Positions 43,225 through 52,500 of a stretch of DNA of 64,000 nt are shown here, in pieces (position 1 is the stretch's first letter; every line of letters starts with the position of its first letter). The notes beneath the pieces are model-generated. The model did no database searches. It was not told where the DNA came from and saw only the letters and a list, made by a program, of their open reading frames with translations. Origin of the DNA: Verrucomicrobiales bacterium (lineage in GTDB: Bacteria; Verrucomicrobiota; Verrucomicrobiia; Verrucomicrobiales; DEV007); assembly GCA_029213065.1 (NCBI GenBank), contig JARGPH010000014.1, forward strand, positions 25,965 to 89,964. The letters run 5' to 3'. Both the position numbers and the translations under genes were made by a program.

Positions 43225-44760
43225 ATGCTGACTCAAATTCGTCATATCCAAAAAGGCACGCTCATCGTCGTGACCATTATTATTGTGATCGCTTTCGCGT
43301 TTCTTTATTCCGACTTTGATTTCGTGAAAGGATCCGTGGGAAAACAGAACTGCGTCGTCAAGGTTTACAATCGCTGCTATCGCCAGAAGGAAGCCCAGAA
43401 GCTCGGAAGCAATTTCGATGTGGCGCTGCGTCTCGGGATGTATGATTTCGCGACGGTCCTTTTCGGTGAGAATCGTCAGGACCGCGACCCGACCGACTTC
43501 ATCATGAGCCTCGTTATTCTCCGGACCGAAGCGGAAAAGATGGGGATCGAACCGACCGCTGAAGAGATCAAAGAGGCGATTCCAAAGTTGCCGGTATTCC
43601 AGCAGCCTTTCGTGAATGCGGATTTCGTTAAGAATAACATTCTCGGACCCAACGGTTTCACAGAAGGTGATCTCGCTCAACTCGTGAAAGATTATCTTTC
43701 CTTCCAGAAGCTTCGCGATTTGATCGGTGCCGGAGTTGCAGCTGTTCCGAGCGAGACAGATCGTCTTTATATCCGGGGCAATCAGCGTTACACCGCTTCA
43801 GTGATCAAATTTGATCGCAAAGAGATCGTGGAGAAACTCAAGATCTCGGATGAGGAGGTGAAGACATACTTTGAGGAGAACAAAGATTCTCTCAAATCCA
43901 ACCCCAAGCGCGGGTTCGATTACGTGAAATTCACTCCCAAGACTCAGCCGGAAGGTGCCACCAACGAGCAGAAAGCCAAAGCCGAGCTCAATTTTGCCAA
44001 TGCCGTGAATCACGCCTATTCCGACCTGGCTCAGGACGGAGCTGATTTCAAGGCCGTTGCAAAACAGTATTCAGGGAAGAAAGCGGACTACGATCTCGAA
44101 CTGAAAGAGATCGCCCCGTTCTCACCGGATTCCCCCCCGGCCTTTGCGGAAGGAGATGAGGCGATGCTTCGCGTTCTCTTCAGCAACGCGCTTCCGATTG
44201 AGACGGTTACGGTGCCGATCGCGGCTCAGGATGGCGGTTACTACGTATTTCACTTCACGAAGGAAATCGAGCCTCAGCCTCTCACCCTGGAAGAGGCGAC
44301 TTCTCCGATTCGCGAGAAGCTGCTCGCTCAGAAATCGAACACAGCGGTTAATGAGGCCGCCAACGCAGCACTCGCTTCGATTCGCGAAGCCATTGCCGCC
44401 GGGAGCTCTTTCTCAGATGCCGTGGCTAAAGCGGGAGTGAAAGCTGAGTCGATTCCCAATTTCTCAGAGGCTGAGCCTCCTGCCGGCGCCGAAGATTCCG
44501 CTCTGATTCTCGAAGCGGTCGAGGGTCTCGGTGAGAAGGAACTTTCGGGAGTGATTGACCGTCCCGGCGGTGCCGGGGTGCTTCTTGTCTATGTCGACAA
44601 GCTTGAACTCTACAAAGATGAGGAAGAGGCAGCGGCCAAAACCTCCATCGCGGCGTCTTCCTCCAATCAGCTTGATCGGACTCTTTTCTCAGCCTGGTTT
44701 AACCAGCGTCGTGCGGAGTCCGGATCAGAGCGCGCCGGAATGGCAGTGGCTCAGCAGTAG
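43225..44760 (+). CDS. PpiD/SurA-like periplasmic foldase
   Basis: A 511-residue protein with one N-terminal membrane anchor (about 11-29) and a long periplasmic part. Residues about 85-190 match the SurA N-terminal chaperone region in style (ILRTEAEKMGIEPTAEEIKEAI, then GFTEGDLAQLVKDYLSFQKL). A region from about 200 to 360 has the layout of a parvulin-type PPIase (ISDEEVKTYFEENKDSL, then a strand-rich segment ending YYVFHFTKEIEP), but the catalytic residues are not clear. The C-terminal 120 residues are Ala-rich helices. It probably helps fold envelope proteins. The TPR gene follows after 11 bases. Confidence 0.82.
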   Translation: MLTQIRHIQKGTLIVVTIIIVIAFAFLYSDFDFVKGSVGKQNCVVKVYNRCYRQKEAQKLGSNFDVALRLGMYDFATVLFGENRQDRDPTDFIMSLVILRTEAEKMGIEPTAEEIKEAIPKLPVFQQPFVNADFVKNNILGPNGFTEGDLAQLVKDYLSFQKLRDLIGAGVAAVPSETDRLYIRGNQRYTASVIKFDRKEIVEKLKISDEEVKTYFEENKDSLKSNPKRGFDYVKFTPKTQPEGATNEQKAKAELNFANAVNHAYSDLAQDGADFKAVAKQYSGKKADYDLELKEIAPFSPDSPPAFAEGDEAMLRVLFSNALPIETVTVPIAAQDGGYYVFHFTKEIEPQPLTLEEATSPIREKLLAQKSNTAVNEAANAALASIREAIAAGSSFSDAVAKAGVKAESIPNFSEAEPPAGAEDSALILEAVEGLGEKELSGVIDRPGGAGVLLVYVDKLELYKDEEEAAAKTSIAASSSNQLDRTLFSAWFNQRRAESGSERAGMAVAQQ

Positions 44761-44771
44761 TCCTGACGCGT

Positions 44772-45113
44772 GTGAGTGCTGAATTAGACGACCTTTTTGA
44801 TGACGCCAACGGTGACCTCGCCGTTGGTGATCTGCACGCGGCGGTTGAGAAATACCGTGCTTGCGTCGAGCTCGATCCTGATTTTTTCGATGGGTGGCAC
44901 GCTCTTGCGATGGCGCTCATGAAAACCGATCAGATCAAAGAGGCGATCGGGGCGGGGCTCAAGGCGACGACCTTGAAACCGAATGATCTTCTCGCCTGGA
45001 CTGCACTGTCTCAGATGTATGTTCAGGATCAGCAAATCGGCGAAGCCGAGGATGCCAAGGCCAATGCACGGATTCTTTCCCTTGGCGGGAAGATCGTGAG
45101 AGATGCCGATTAA
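44772..45113 (+). CDS. Small TPR-repeat protein
   Basis: A 113-residue protein that starts at GTG, 11 bases after the foldase. It contains about three TPR units, for example LAVGDLHAAVEKYRACVELDP (about 16-36), FDGWHALAMALMKTDQIKEA and LLAWTALSQMYVQDQQIGEA. No signal peptide, so it is probably cytoplasmic. TPR proteins mediate protein contacts; the partner is unknown. Confidence 0.85.
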   Translation: MSAELDDLFDDANGDLAVGDLHAAVEKYRACVELDPDFFDGWHALAMALMKTDQIKEAIGAGLKATTLKPNDLLAWTALSQMYVQDQQIGEAEDAKANARILSLGGKIVRDAD

Positions 45114-45355
45114 TTCTTTGCGTCCGGCCAGAGCGCTCAATGGGCCGTGACCTTTCGATGGGGTGGCATCGTTTTTCCGGGTTCGCCCAGTCCGTTGTGG
45201 ACCTCTAGTGTTTGCTTTTGCTTTCGCAACGGGGCGCTTATTTTTTTGCGCAATCGCGTTGGACATCGCCGTCGTCCTCTGCTTGAATCCAGAACTTTAG
45301 AAATTAATCGAATTTTCATATTGAATTGGTTTTATCATAAGGTAGGATCATTTTT
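45114..45355. other. Spacer before the protease gene
   Basis: A 242-base stretch. Open frames cross it on the minus strand but are arginine/lysine-rich or continue antisense into the TPR gene and look spurious. The last 60 bases are AT-rich (TTTTATCATAAGGTAGGATC) with a GTAGGA at 45342 that may act as the ribosome site. No RNA gene recognised. Confidence 0.45.
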
Positions 45356-46027
45356 ATGAATTTTATCATAAAAGCGAAACCGGTGGTCTTTTTGGTGACA
45401 TTGGTTTCCTGCGTCAACCTTGTCGCCGGTGATGGAATTGAGGCATTGGAGCTCAAGGTCGAGCAGGCGATTGAAGATTTCTCGGGCGCCTGCTACGGGG
45501 TTCGGACCTGTGATGGGAGCTGGGGCAGTGCCGTTCTGATTTCAAAAGGCGGGCGTTTCCTCAGTTCCGCTCATTTGTTTGAATCCGTTGGTGAGTCCGT
45601 TGTGATCCATCAGGTTGGGAGGCCGGAAGGTTTGGGGAAAGTGGTGAGGCTGGATCGTGATCTCGATGTCGCGCTGCTTCAGGCGGATGGAGGAGGTTAT
45701 TATGCAAAGGGAACACAAGTGCTCGCGCTGAGTTCCCGCCCGGGATTGGATGAGCCCACTGAGGCTCTCGCCTTCGGGCACGCCTCGGGATTCAGAAGGG
45801 AGAGGAAGGCTCCACTTCGCTTTGGCTTTGTTTATGAGAATGCCGAAGGCGATTTGATATCGAACTGCCGTCTTACGATTGGCGACTCGGGAGGAGCGCT
45901 CCTCAACCTTGACGGTGAACTTATCGGTATTCACCGGACTGTTGATCGGAAATGGGGCAGCGCGACTCATGTTTCTCTGGCTGCCATTCTCGATCGATGG
46001 CCGGATATGAAGAAAGGTGATTCATGA
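45356..46027 (+). CDS. Secreted trypsin-like serine protease without PDZ domain
   Basis: A 223-residue protein with a signal peptide (about 1-24) and a compact chymotrypsin-fold domain. The catalytic triad is complete: H73 in SSAHLF, D104 in RDLDVALLQ and S178 in IGDSGGALLNLDG. It resembles the protease core of HtrA/DegP (S1C) proteins but has no PDZ domain. A second, degraded copy of the fold is encoded directly downstream with a 4-base overlap, so the two are probably made together and may form a complex. Confidence 0.85.
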   Translation: MNFIIKAKPVVFLVTLVSCVNLVAGDGIEALELKVEQAIEDFSGACYGVRTCDGSWGSAVLISKGGRFLSSAHLFESVGESVVIHQVGRPEGLGKVVRLDRDLDVALLQADGGGYYAKGTQVLALSSRPGLDEPTEALAFGHASGFRRERKAPLRFGFVYENAEGDLISNCRLTIGDSGGALLNLDGELIGIHRTVDRKWGSATHVSLAAILDRWPDMKKGDS

Positions 46028-46932
46028 GTCGGCTTTTCTCAGGCATCGCTCTGGCCCTTCTCCTGATGTTCCGGGCTGATCTTGTCGGGGCGGAAACTGA
46101 GCTCCCGCAGGCGAATTCACAGCCGACTTCGCTCAGGGCGATGGTCGCTTCAGGGCAGATCAAAGTTGCCGGGTCCGATCCTCACGCAGAAGAGCGCCTT
46201 ATAGAAACCCTGGACCGTCGCGAAAGGGTGCGTGAGGCCGAGGTCGAGATTTTCCGGAGGACGGAAGCGATTCTTTCGCAGATAAAACGACGAGCTTATT
46301 CTGAGGAGGGGAACCGTCTTGTCCGTATTGAATCTATCGACGGAAAGGTCTCCGCGAGAGGGACGCTGATCGATCCCGGGAAGGGGATCGCGGTGACTTC
46401 TCTCGACGGTCCGTGCTCAGGAAGAGGAAAAGTGCGTGTGATTCCCCCGAATGGGCGGGGATACACCGCAACCCTTCGCCCGCTTTCCGAAGCGCACCAT
46501 CTCGCGATTCTTGAACCCGGGGATGATTTTAAGGGGATTGCTGAAGATGGTGGCGTGGCCTCAGGTAATTCAAGTGATCGGCCTGCTTCTCTCGTCCCCG
46601 GTGCCTTTGTCGGAGCCGAAACCCGGGAGGGGGCATGGGTTCTCGGAAGTGTTACCTCGCTGCACCATTCCGATGAGAGCGGGATCGATCCGATGGTAAG
46701 GAATTCAGTGAGCGCTCACTGGGAGCGTTCAGGAATTCCGGTCAGCGCACGACGAACCGGTTTTGAAGGCGGGGTGGTATGTGATCTCCCGATAGCCGCT
46801 GAGGATTGCGGAAGTCCTCTCTATACATCGCACGCCGGTTTTGTCGGTGTGATCGTCTCACGAACAGACCGGCACGAGGCAATTCTCATGCCCGTTCAGT
46901 TGATCGAAAACCTCCTCGATTCGACGCCCTGA
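46024..46932 (+). CDS. Secreted trypsin-like pseudoprotease
   Basis: A 302-residue protein with a signal peptide (about 1-23), a charged helical segment (about 53-90) and a C-terminal domain with the S1C outline. The triad positions are altered: VTSLDG (124-129) where VTxxH is expected, HHLAILE (158-164) where DxALL is expected, and EDCGSPLY (260-267) where GDSGGP is expected, putting C262 at the nucleophile position. It starts within the active protease gene (ATGA). A regulatory or substrate-binding partner role is inferred. The fold assignment is by eye and weaker than for its neighbour. Confidence 0.7.
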   Translation: MSRLFSGIALALLLMFRADLVGAETELPQANSQPTSLRAMVASGQIKVAGSDPHAEERLIETLDRRERVREAEVEIFRRTEAILSQIKRRAYSEEGNRLVRIESIDGKVSARGTLIDPGKGIAVTSLDGPCSGRGKVRVIPPNGRGYTATLRPLSEAHHLAILEPGDDFKGIAEDGGVASGNSSDRPASLVPGAFVGAETREGAWVLGSVTSLHHSDESGIDPMVRNSVSAHWERSGIPVSARRTGFEGGVVCDLPIAAEDCGSPLYTSHAGFVGVIVSRTDRHEAILMPVQLIENLLDSTP

Positions 46933-47138
46933 GCCTGCGTATCGGGGCGGATTGGCTCGTCTTCCCCAGTTTGAGTTGAGCTGAAAATTTTGGAGGATTA
47001 CGTAGTCTTTTCCCCGGTTGGTGAATTGGTAACTAATTCAAAAAGAGACGGTTGTATCGCATCTTCGGTCCTGATCTGATGTCACATAAAGAGCGGTGAG
47101 ATCGGAGATTTAATAAAAAACTTCAATTTAAATCAAAC
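46933..47138. other. Upstream region of amtB
   Basis: A gene-free, AT-rich stretch that would hold activator sites for the sigma-54-type promoter at 47139. I looked for the NtrC-type GCAC-N-GTGC dyad and did not find a convincing one. Confidence 0.5.
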
Positions 47139-47155
47139 TTGGCACGCGGGGTGCT
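47139..47155 (+). promoter_or_regulatory. Sigma-54-type promoter of amtB
   Basis: TTGGCACG-CGGG-GTGCT matches the -24/-12 consensus TGGCACG-N4-TTGCW at every position but one (G for the first T of the -12 element). The GG and GC doublets have the exact required spacing. Transcription would start near 47166, leaving a leader of about 60 bases. Sigma-54 control of ammonium transporters is common, which supports the call. Confidence 0.75.
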
Positions 47156-47225
47156 TTGTAAGGTTGGGAAAGAGTGATGAGTGGCACGTAGGAAGGCTGC
47201 CTCTGACCCCTAACTAAAACAAAAA

Positions 47226-48617
47226 ATGAGAAATACATTCACCCTGAAATTAATGTTACTAGTCGCCTTCGCGGTGGCTCCCTTGCTAGCCGGCACTGCC
47301 TTTGGGCAGGACGCCGCTCCGGAACCCGGTCCTGTTGATGAATACTTGGAACTGGTCGAAGCCTCAGGAGGGGCTGAACTGGCTCCGGCCTTCGACTTCT
47401 TCACTGTATCGATGCTCTGGACAGTGATCGCAGCTGCGATGGTGTTCATTATGCACCTCGGGTTCGCTACACTTGAGGCAGGTCTCACTCAGTCCAAGAA
47501 TACAGTGAACATTTTGTTCAAGAACGTCTGGATCATCAGTATTGGTCTTCTGACGTATGCTCTTCTGGGTTTCAACACGCACTATCCGGTGGACTCATGG
47601 CAGATTCCCGGTTGGCTCGGCATCAATGGTCCTATCGGTGATCTTGGTGGCGGTGAAAACGACACATGGGCATACGGTGGCCTCAGTCTTGCCATGACAG
47701 CTTATGGTGACTTTATTTTCCAGGCGATGTTTGCCGCTACTGCAGCGACGATCGTTTCCGGTGCGGTTGCTGAGCGCGTTAAGATCGGCAGCTTCATGAT
47801 TTACTCCACGATTCTCGTGGCTTTCGGTTACACCATTGCCGGTTCATGGCATTGGGGTGGTGGCTGGCTCTCCCAGCTTGGTGGTGGCGAAGCTGGTTTC
47901 TACGATTTCGCCGGTTCAACAGTGGTTCACGGATTCGGTGGTGCTGCGGCTCTCGCCTGTGTCCTGATCCTCGGGCCACGTAAAGGTAAGTATACGAAAG
48001 ACGGCATCAAGCCTATCCTCGGACACAGCATGCCTCTCGCTGCAGTCGGTGTTTTCCTTCTCTTCTTCGGATGGTTCGGATTCAACGGTGGTTCGGTTCT
48101 CTCCGCTAACCCCGGTCCACTCGGACTCGTTTTCACGACGACTGCTCTTGCTGCTGCTGCCGGTGGTATCGCTTCGATCTTCATCTCAATGATCGTCCTC
48201 AAGAAGCCTGATCTCTCCATGGCTCTCAATGGTCTCCTTGCCGGACTCGTCAGTATCACAGCCGGTGCCGATTCAGTGACTCCTATGGAGTCTGTGATCA
48301 TGGGTGCTGTCGGTGGTGTCATCGTAGTGTTCTCGATCCTCTTCTTCGACAAGATCAAGATCGACGATCCAGTCGGTGCGATCTCCGTTCACGGTGTGTG
48401 CGGTATCTGGGGAACCCTCGCCGTGGCATTCTTCGGCGGAGCAAGCTTCATGTCACAGCTCATCGGTGTGGTTGCTGTCTATGCCTTCGCATTCATCTTC
48501 TCATTCGCAGTGTTCTTCGTGATCAAGTTGGTCATGGGAGTTCGTGTCAGTGAAGAGGAAGAGGCTGAAGGACTCGACGTTGCTGAGCACGGTGCTCCGG
48601 CATACAACCTCAACTAA
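47226..48617 (+). CDS. amtB: Ammonium transporter with signal peptide
   Basis: A 463-residue Amt/Rh-family channel with a cleavable-looking signal peptide (about 1-27) and a 30-residue acidic linker before the eleven helices. The pore histidines are visible in DFAGSTVVHGFGGAAALA and DPVGAISVHGVCGIWGT. The conserved MHLGFATLEAGL and AGSWHWGGGWL motifs are present. It brings ammonium into the cell. No glnK gene is next to it, unlike many amtB loci. A sigma-54-type promoter lies upstream and a strong terminator downstream, so it is a single-gene unit. Confidence 0.95.
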   Translation: MRNTFTLKLMLLVAFAVAPLLAGTAFGQDAAPEPGPVDEYLELVEASGGAELAPAFDFFTVSMLWTVIAAAMVFIMHLGFATLEAGLTQSKNTVNILFKNVWIISIGLLTYALLGFNTHYPVDSWQIPGWLGINGPIGDLGGGENDTWAYGGLSLAMTAYGDFIFQAMFAATAATIVSGAVAERVKIGSFMIYSTILVAFGYTIAGSWHWGGGWLSQLGGGEAGFYDFAGSTVVHGFGGAAALACVLILGPRKGKYTKDGIKPILGHSMPLAAVGVFLLFFGWFGFNGGSVLSANPGPLGLVFTTTALAAAAGGIASIFISMIVLKKPDLSMALNGLLAGLVSITAGADSVTPMESVIMGAVGGVIVVFSILFFDKIKIDDPVGAISVHGVCGIWGTLAVAFFGGASFMSQLIGVVAVYAFAFIFSFAVFFVIKLVMGVRVSEEEEAEGLDVAEHGAPAYNLN

Positions 48618-48668
48618 TCGACGCTTAAGTCGGGTCTCTTTTAAATTTTAACAGTGAGACCAGGAAAG

Positions 48669-48701
48669 AGCGGCGGGGCGAAAGCCTCGCCGCTTTTTTT
48701 T
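48669..48701 (+). terminator. Intrinsic terminator after amtB
   Basis: An 11-bp stem (48669-48679 with 48684-48694, one G-T pair), a GAAA tetraloop, then eight T. It is a textbook structure and ends seven bases before the next gene's ATG. Confidence 0.96.
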
Positions 48702-48707
48702 GTCCCG

Positions 48708-49274
48708 ATGATAACTGGTTTAAACCGATTATTGTCGCTCGACAGGAACCTCACAAAAACCTATATTTCGCACGTGCAAGAATACGCTTACATCCACGAC
48801 GAAGATGAAGTCCCCGGGACTCTTTTGGAGGTCCCTTTCCTTGGAGTCTTTTCAAAGGAACATCTTGATCAAGTTCTCCACGCCTCTGCATTTATCGAAT
48901 GCGATCCGGGAGATGTTATCATTGCAGAAGGCGACGAGGCTTCGCGAATTTTTATTCTCCTCGCAGGTACGGTTGCGGTCGTCAAGGGCGGAGAGCAGAT
49001 TGTCTCGATGGACCAGGTCGGCGATATCTTCGGAGAGCTCGCTGCTCTCGACGATGAGGTCCGTTCCGCCTCGGTCGTTTCAGTGACTGATTCATTCTGC
49101 CTTGCGGTGGATCAGAAGTTTCTTCATCACGTGCTGCCGAAGAGTAAAAATGCCCCGTTCTACGCGGCACTTTACGAATTCATCGCCAAGCTTACCACGA
49201 AGCGTCTCAAGGCCACTTCGGATTATCTCGCCACCGTTGATACCGAGTTGCGGAAGCTGAAAGCGAAAGGGTAG
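48708..49274 (+). CDS. Cyclic-nucleotide-binding-domain protein without HTH
   Basis: A 188-residue protein from the ATG at 48708. An upstream in-frame GTG at 48654 is rejected because the amtB terminator occupies 48669-48701; a GTG at 48774 is a further option. The central part is a cNMP-binding beta-roll: FIECDPGDVIIAEGDEASRI, FILLAGTVAVVKGGEQIVSM, then GDIFGELAALDDEVRSASV. The FGELAAL...RSASV phosphate-binding cassette is well conserved, with the Arg present. A C-terminal helical region follows, with no Crp/Fnr-type HTH, so it is not a DNA-binding regulator. It may sense cAMP or another nucleotide and act on a partner. Confidence 0.83.
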   Translation: MITGLNRLLSLDRNLTKTYISHVQEYAYIHDEDEVPGTLLEVPFLGVFSKEHLDQVLHASAFIECDPGDVIIAEGDEASRIFILLAGTVAVVKGGEQIVSMDQVGDIFGELAALDDEVRSASVVSVTDSFCLAVDQKFLHHVLPKSKNAPFYAALYEFIAKLTTKRLKATSDYLATVDTELRKLKAKG

Positions 49275-49449
49275 TGGCGCCGGCGGGATTCCCGTCTGCG
49301 GCGAAACTGATCCTCACGCGGGATCAAACCCTGTCATCCAACCCTGTTGGGTCGATGACGATACCCTCTCAGGTCTCCTTTTCGGGAACGAAGCAGGGCC
49401 GCGGTGCAGGGTTGAGCTCTTGAGGTCCCTCGATCTCAAAAACGGCAAC
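49275..49449. other. Convergent spacer
   Basis: GC-rich region between convergent genes. It contains several short self-complementary stretches (CCAACCCTGTTGGGTCGATGA near 49338), but I recognise no RNA family. Confidence 0.4.
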
Positions 49450-49482
49450 CTGCCTGTCGGTTCGAATCGAACCTGCAGGCAG
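49450..49482. terminator. Large hairpin between convergent genes
   Basis: Fifteen-base arms CTGCCTGtcGGTTCG and CGAACCtgCAGGCAG with two adjacent mismatches and a 3-base loop. It lies just past the end of the minus-strand helicase gene. On the minus strand TTTTT follows a few bases after the stem, so it can end that transcript; on the plus strand TTT follows. Confidence 0.6.
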
Positions 49483-49500
49483 TTTCCTTAAGAGCAGTGC

Positions 49501-52500
49501 TTACTTCTTTTTCCCTTTTTTTGCAGGAGGTTCGACTGAACCGTCGCTGAAGAGGAACTTGAGATCGTCCATTTCGAGGTTCCGGGTGAAGCCTTCTTCG
49601 CCGAGAACACTGGTCATCATCTCGTTCTTCTGCTGTTGCAGGATTCGGATTTTCTCTTCAACACTGTCCCTCACCAGCAAACGGTAGGCGTTCACTTTGC
49701 TTTCCTGGCCGATTCGGTGACAACGGTCAATCGCCTGATTTTCCACAGCGGGGTTCCACCATGGATCGTAAAGGACGACGTAGCTCGCAGAGGTAAGGTT
49801 CAAACCGCTACCACCGGCTTTGAGCGAAAGAAGGAATGTCTTGGGCTCTTTCGTCTCCTGGAAATCACTGATGACTTCGTGTCGGTTCTTGGTCTGGCCT
49901 GTCAGGTAGCTGTAAGGGCGGTTACGCTCCTCAAGCTCGTCACGAATGATGTCGAGCATGGAAACGAACTGACTGAAGACGAGCACTTTGTGTCCTTCCT
50001 CATGCAACTGATCGAGCAGGTAAAAGAGAGCGTTCAGCTTGGAACTTGGTTCGCCGAGATACTGCGATTTGAGCAAACCGGGGTGACAGCAGATCTGGCG
50101 CAGTCTCATCAATCCCTGGAGGATCACGAAGCTGTTCTTTCTGAGGCTGTCGTCGTTTTCGACGCCGAGTAGAACTTTCTGGATGCGCTCGAGCTCCTCC
50201 TGATACATCTGCTTCTGGATATCCTCCATGTCGCTGAAGACGTCCTCTTCGATTTTCGGAGGGAGGTCCAGGGCCACTTCGCCTTTGGTCCGTCGAAGGA
50301 GGAAGGGGCGAAGTCGTGCTGTGAGGCGATTTTTGGATTGGAGATCCTTGCGGCGGTCGAAGTTTTCACGGAAGTACTTTCTGTCTCCGAGGATGCCGGG
50401 CATCGCAAAAGACATCAGGCTCCAGACGTCGAGCAGGCGGTTCTCGATCGGCGTTCCTGTGAGGACGAGGCGGTTCTGAGCCTCGAGCGCACGTGCCGAT
50501 TTCGCGGCTTTGGAATCAGGGTTCTTAATCTGCTGGCCTTCATCGAGAATGATCCCGAGCCATTTGATCGAGGTGAGTTCCTCAGCGCAGGTTCGAAGCT
50601 GGCTGTAGTTGACGACGAGCAGGTCGATGTCTTTGCCGAGCTTGTCGACGTCGAGCTCGATCTTGTTTCTCAAAACCTGAACGCGGATCGAAGGAGCGGC
50701 TTTGATAACCTCTGCTCCCCAGACATCGAGGACCGATTTGGGGCAGACGACGAGGCTCGGTGGCGCATTGTCGCCGAACGTTTCCCGGAGCCAGAGGAGC
50801 CAGGTGAGTGACTGAATCGTTTTACCGAGACCCATGTCATCGGCGAGAATACCGCCGAACTGGTTGGTCGCGAGATAGGAGAGGAAATGGAAACCTTCGA
50901 TCTGGTAGGGGCGAAGATTCACATTCAGACCCGGAGGGACCTCCGGTCTTACCTGAAGCTGAAGATTCTTGGCACGATCGGTGATTCGCTCCCAGGCTTT
51001 CGCATCAAAGACTTCCTTGGCTGCGGGTTCGGCGAGCTGGAGTGCGTGGAGGCGGTGCGTTTCGCCGGTGAGGTCGAATGGATCGAGTCCGATGCGGGAA
51101 ACGGCTTCCTGTTGCTCTTCACTGAGGTTCATCTTGAGGCGAAGCCAGCCGCCTCTGTCCATCCGGACGAATTCGCCCCGTGCCTGAACGAGAGCGCGAA
51201 TCTCGTCTTGCGAGAGATCCATGCCTTCGACTTTGACGACGACTTTGAGATCGAACCAGTCGATTTCTTCGTCAACCACTTCGAATGAAACCTGTGCTTC
51301 AACCGGCTCAGCCTCAAGAGTCGCGAGGTCGGCATCCGCTTCGATGACGATTTCCTCAGGAAGGGATTCGACCCATTCGGCGTATTTTTCGGGGAAATTT
51401 TTGGTTACCCGTGCGCGGTAACATCCGAGGTTTCCGTCGAAGGTGGGCTGCATCGGGGCGATGAGGCGTCCTGATCTGCGTTGCAGATTTCTGTCGTAGC
51501 GGTAGAGGAAATCGGAGGATTCCTTCGGCTGCTTTACGACTTCCCAGCCTTCGCGGGAAAGCTGTTCTTCGCGCGTTCCCGAGCTGTTCCTCGCGAGGAT
51601 GTTCATGAGCATGTGCTCACTGCTCGCGCCGGTGGCTTTGGATGAAATGCTGAGATTGAAGATAATCGTGAGCGCTTCCTCTTTGACCTGGCGTTCCAGT
51701 ATTTCGGGAAGTTTTGCGCCGAGTCGATAGAGAAAGGCGATGCCGTTCTCGCTCTCGATGACTTGACGTGGGATCTCCACTCTGGGATCGATCAGGGTTT
51801 CGTCGCGAACCCAGTGCTCGGGACCGTGAAAAACCCACTCATCGGAAACATAGAGATTCTCATCGCCGGGGAGCAGTCTCACGGTGTGGGAAACTTCGCG
51901 ACCGTCGGCGGTGAAAAGCTGAATTTCGTAGTCGTCGCTTCCCATCGTGTCCTTTTGACAGACCCAGTGCAAAGGCGCATCGCTGATTCGAAATGCCTGT
52001 TCATCGAGATTGACGATGCGGCCGTTCAGTTCGGATTGATGAAAGAGGCGGTTCAGAAACCGGCAGTTTTCGATCCGGTCGAGCTGGATCACTCCATCGC
52101 TTGATTCCTCTTTTGCGGCGGCGTTGAGAAATTTGGTCCAGAGAATTTCAGAGGCTCCATCCATTCGAAGACCGCCGTTTTTGTAGCGATCGCAAAGGCG
52201 CTCGAATTCCTCCTCCGATTCGACTCTCACAAACTGATTCTTGTCGGCAACGTTGGTGAGGAGGCGGGCCTCTCTCGTGCTGATCTGGAGACGGAACTCC
52301 ACTTCTTCAACGGGATCTTCCGCAGGACGCTTTTCGAAAACTTCCACACGGTAGCGCCATTCGCTTTCTTCGCGGCGGCGCTCCCATTCAGCGATGCGGT
52401 CTTCGGTCCACTCGCGGTCGGTGATGGATTCAAGGAATTCGGGGAAGTCAAAATTGTTCTTCTCGAAGGCGTGGGCCACGTAGTTCCAGAATTCGATGAT

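Noticed and set aside
44784..45266. A 160-codon basic minus-strand frame before the protease gene
   Set aside because: It continues antisense through the TPR gene, and its Lys/Arg richness comes from the reverse of T-rich, Cys/Phe-coding text. Not supported as a gene.
46985..47138. NtrC enhancer dyad upstream of amtB
   Set aside because: No GCAC...GTGC dyad of the right spacing was found, so only the sigma-54 promoter is reported.
49450..49482. tRNA-like GGTTCGAATC phrase
   Set aside because: It belongs to a symmetric hairpin; there is no acceptor stem, D arm or anticodon arm around it.
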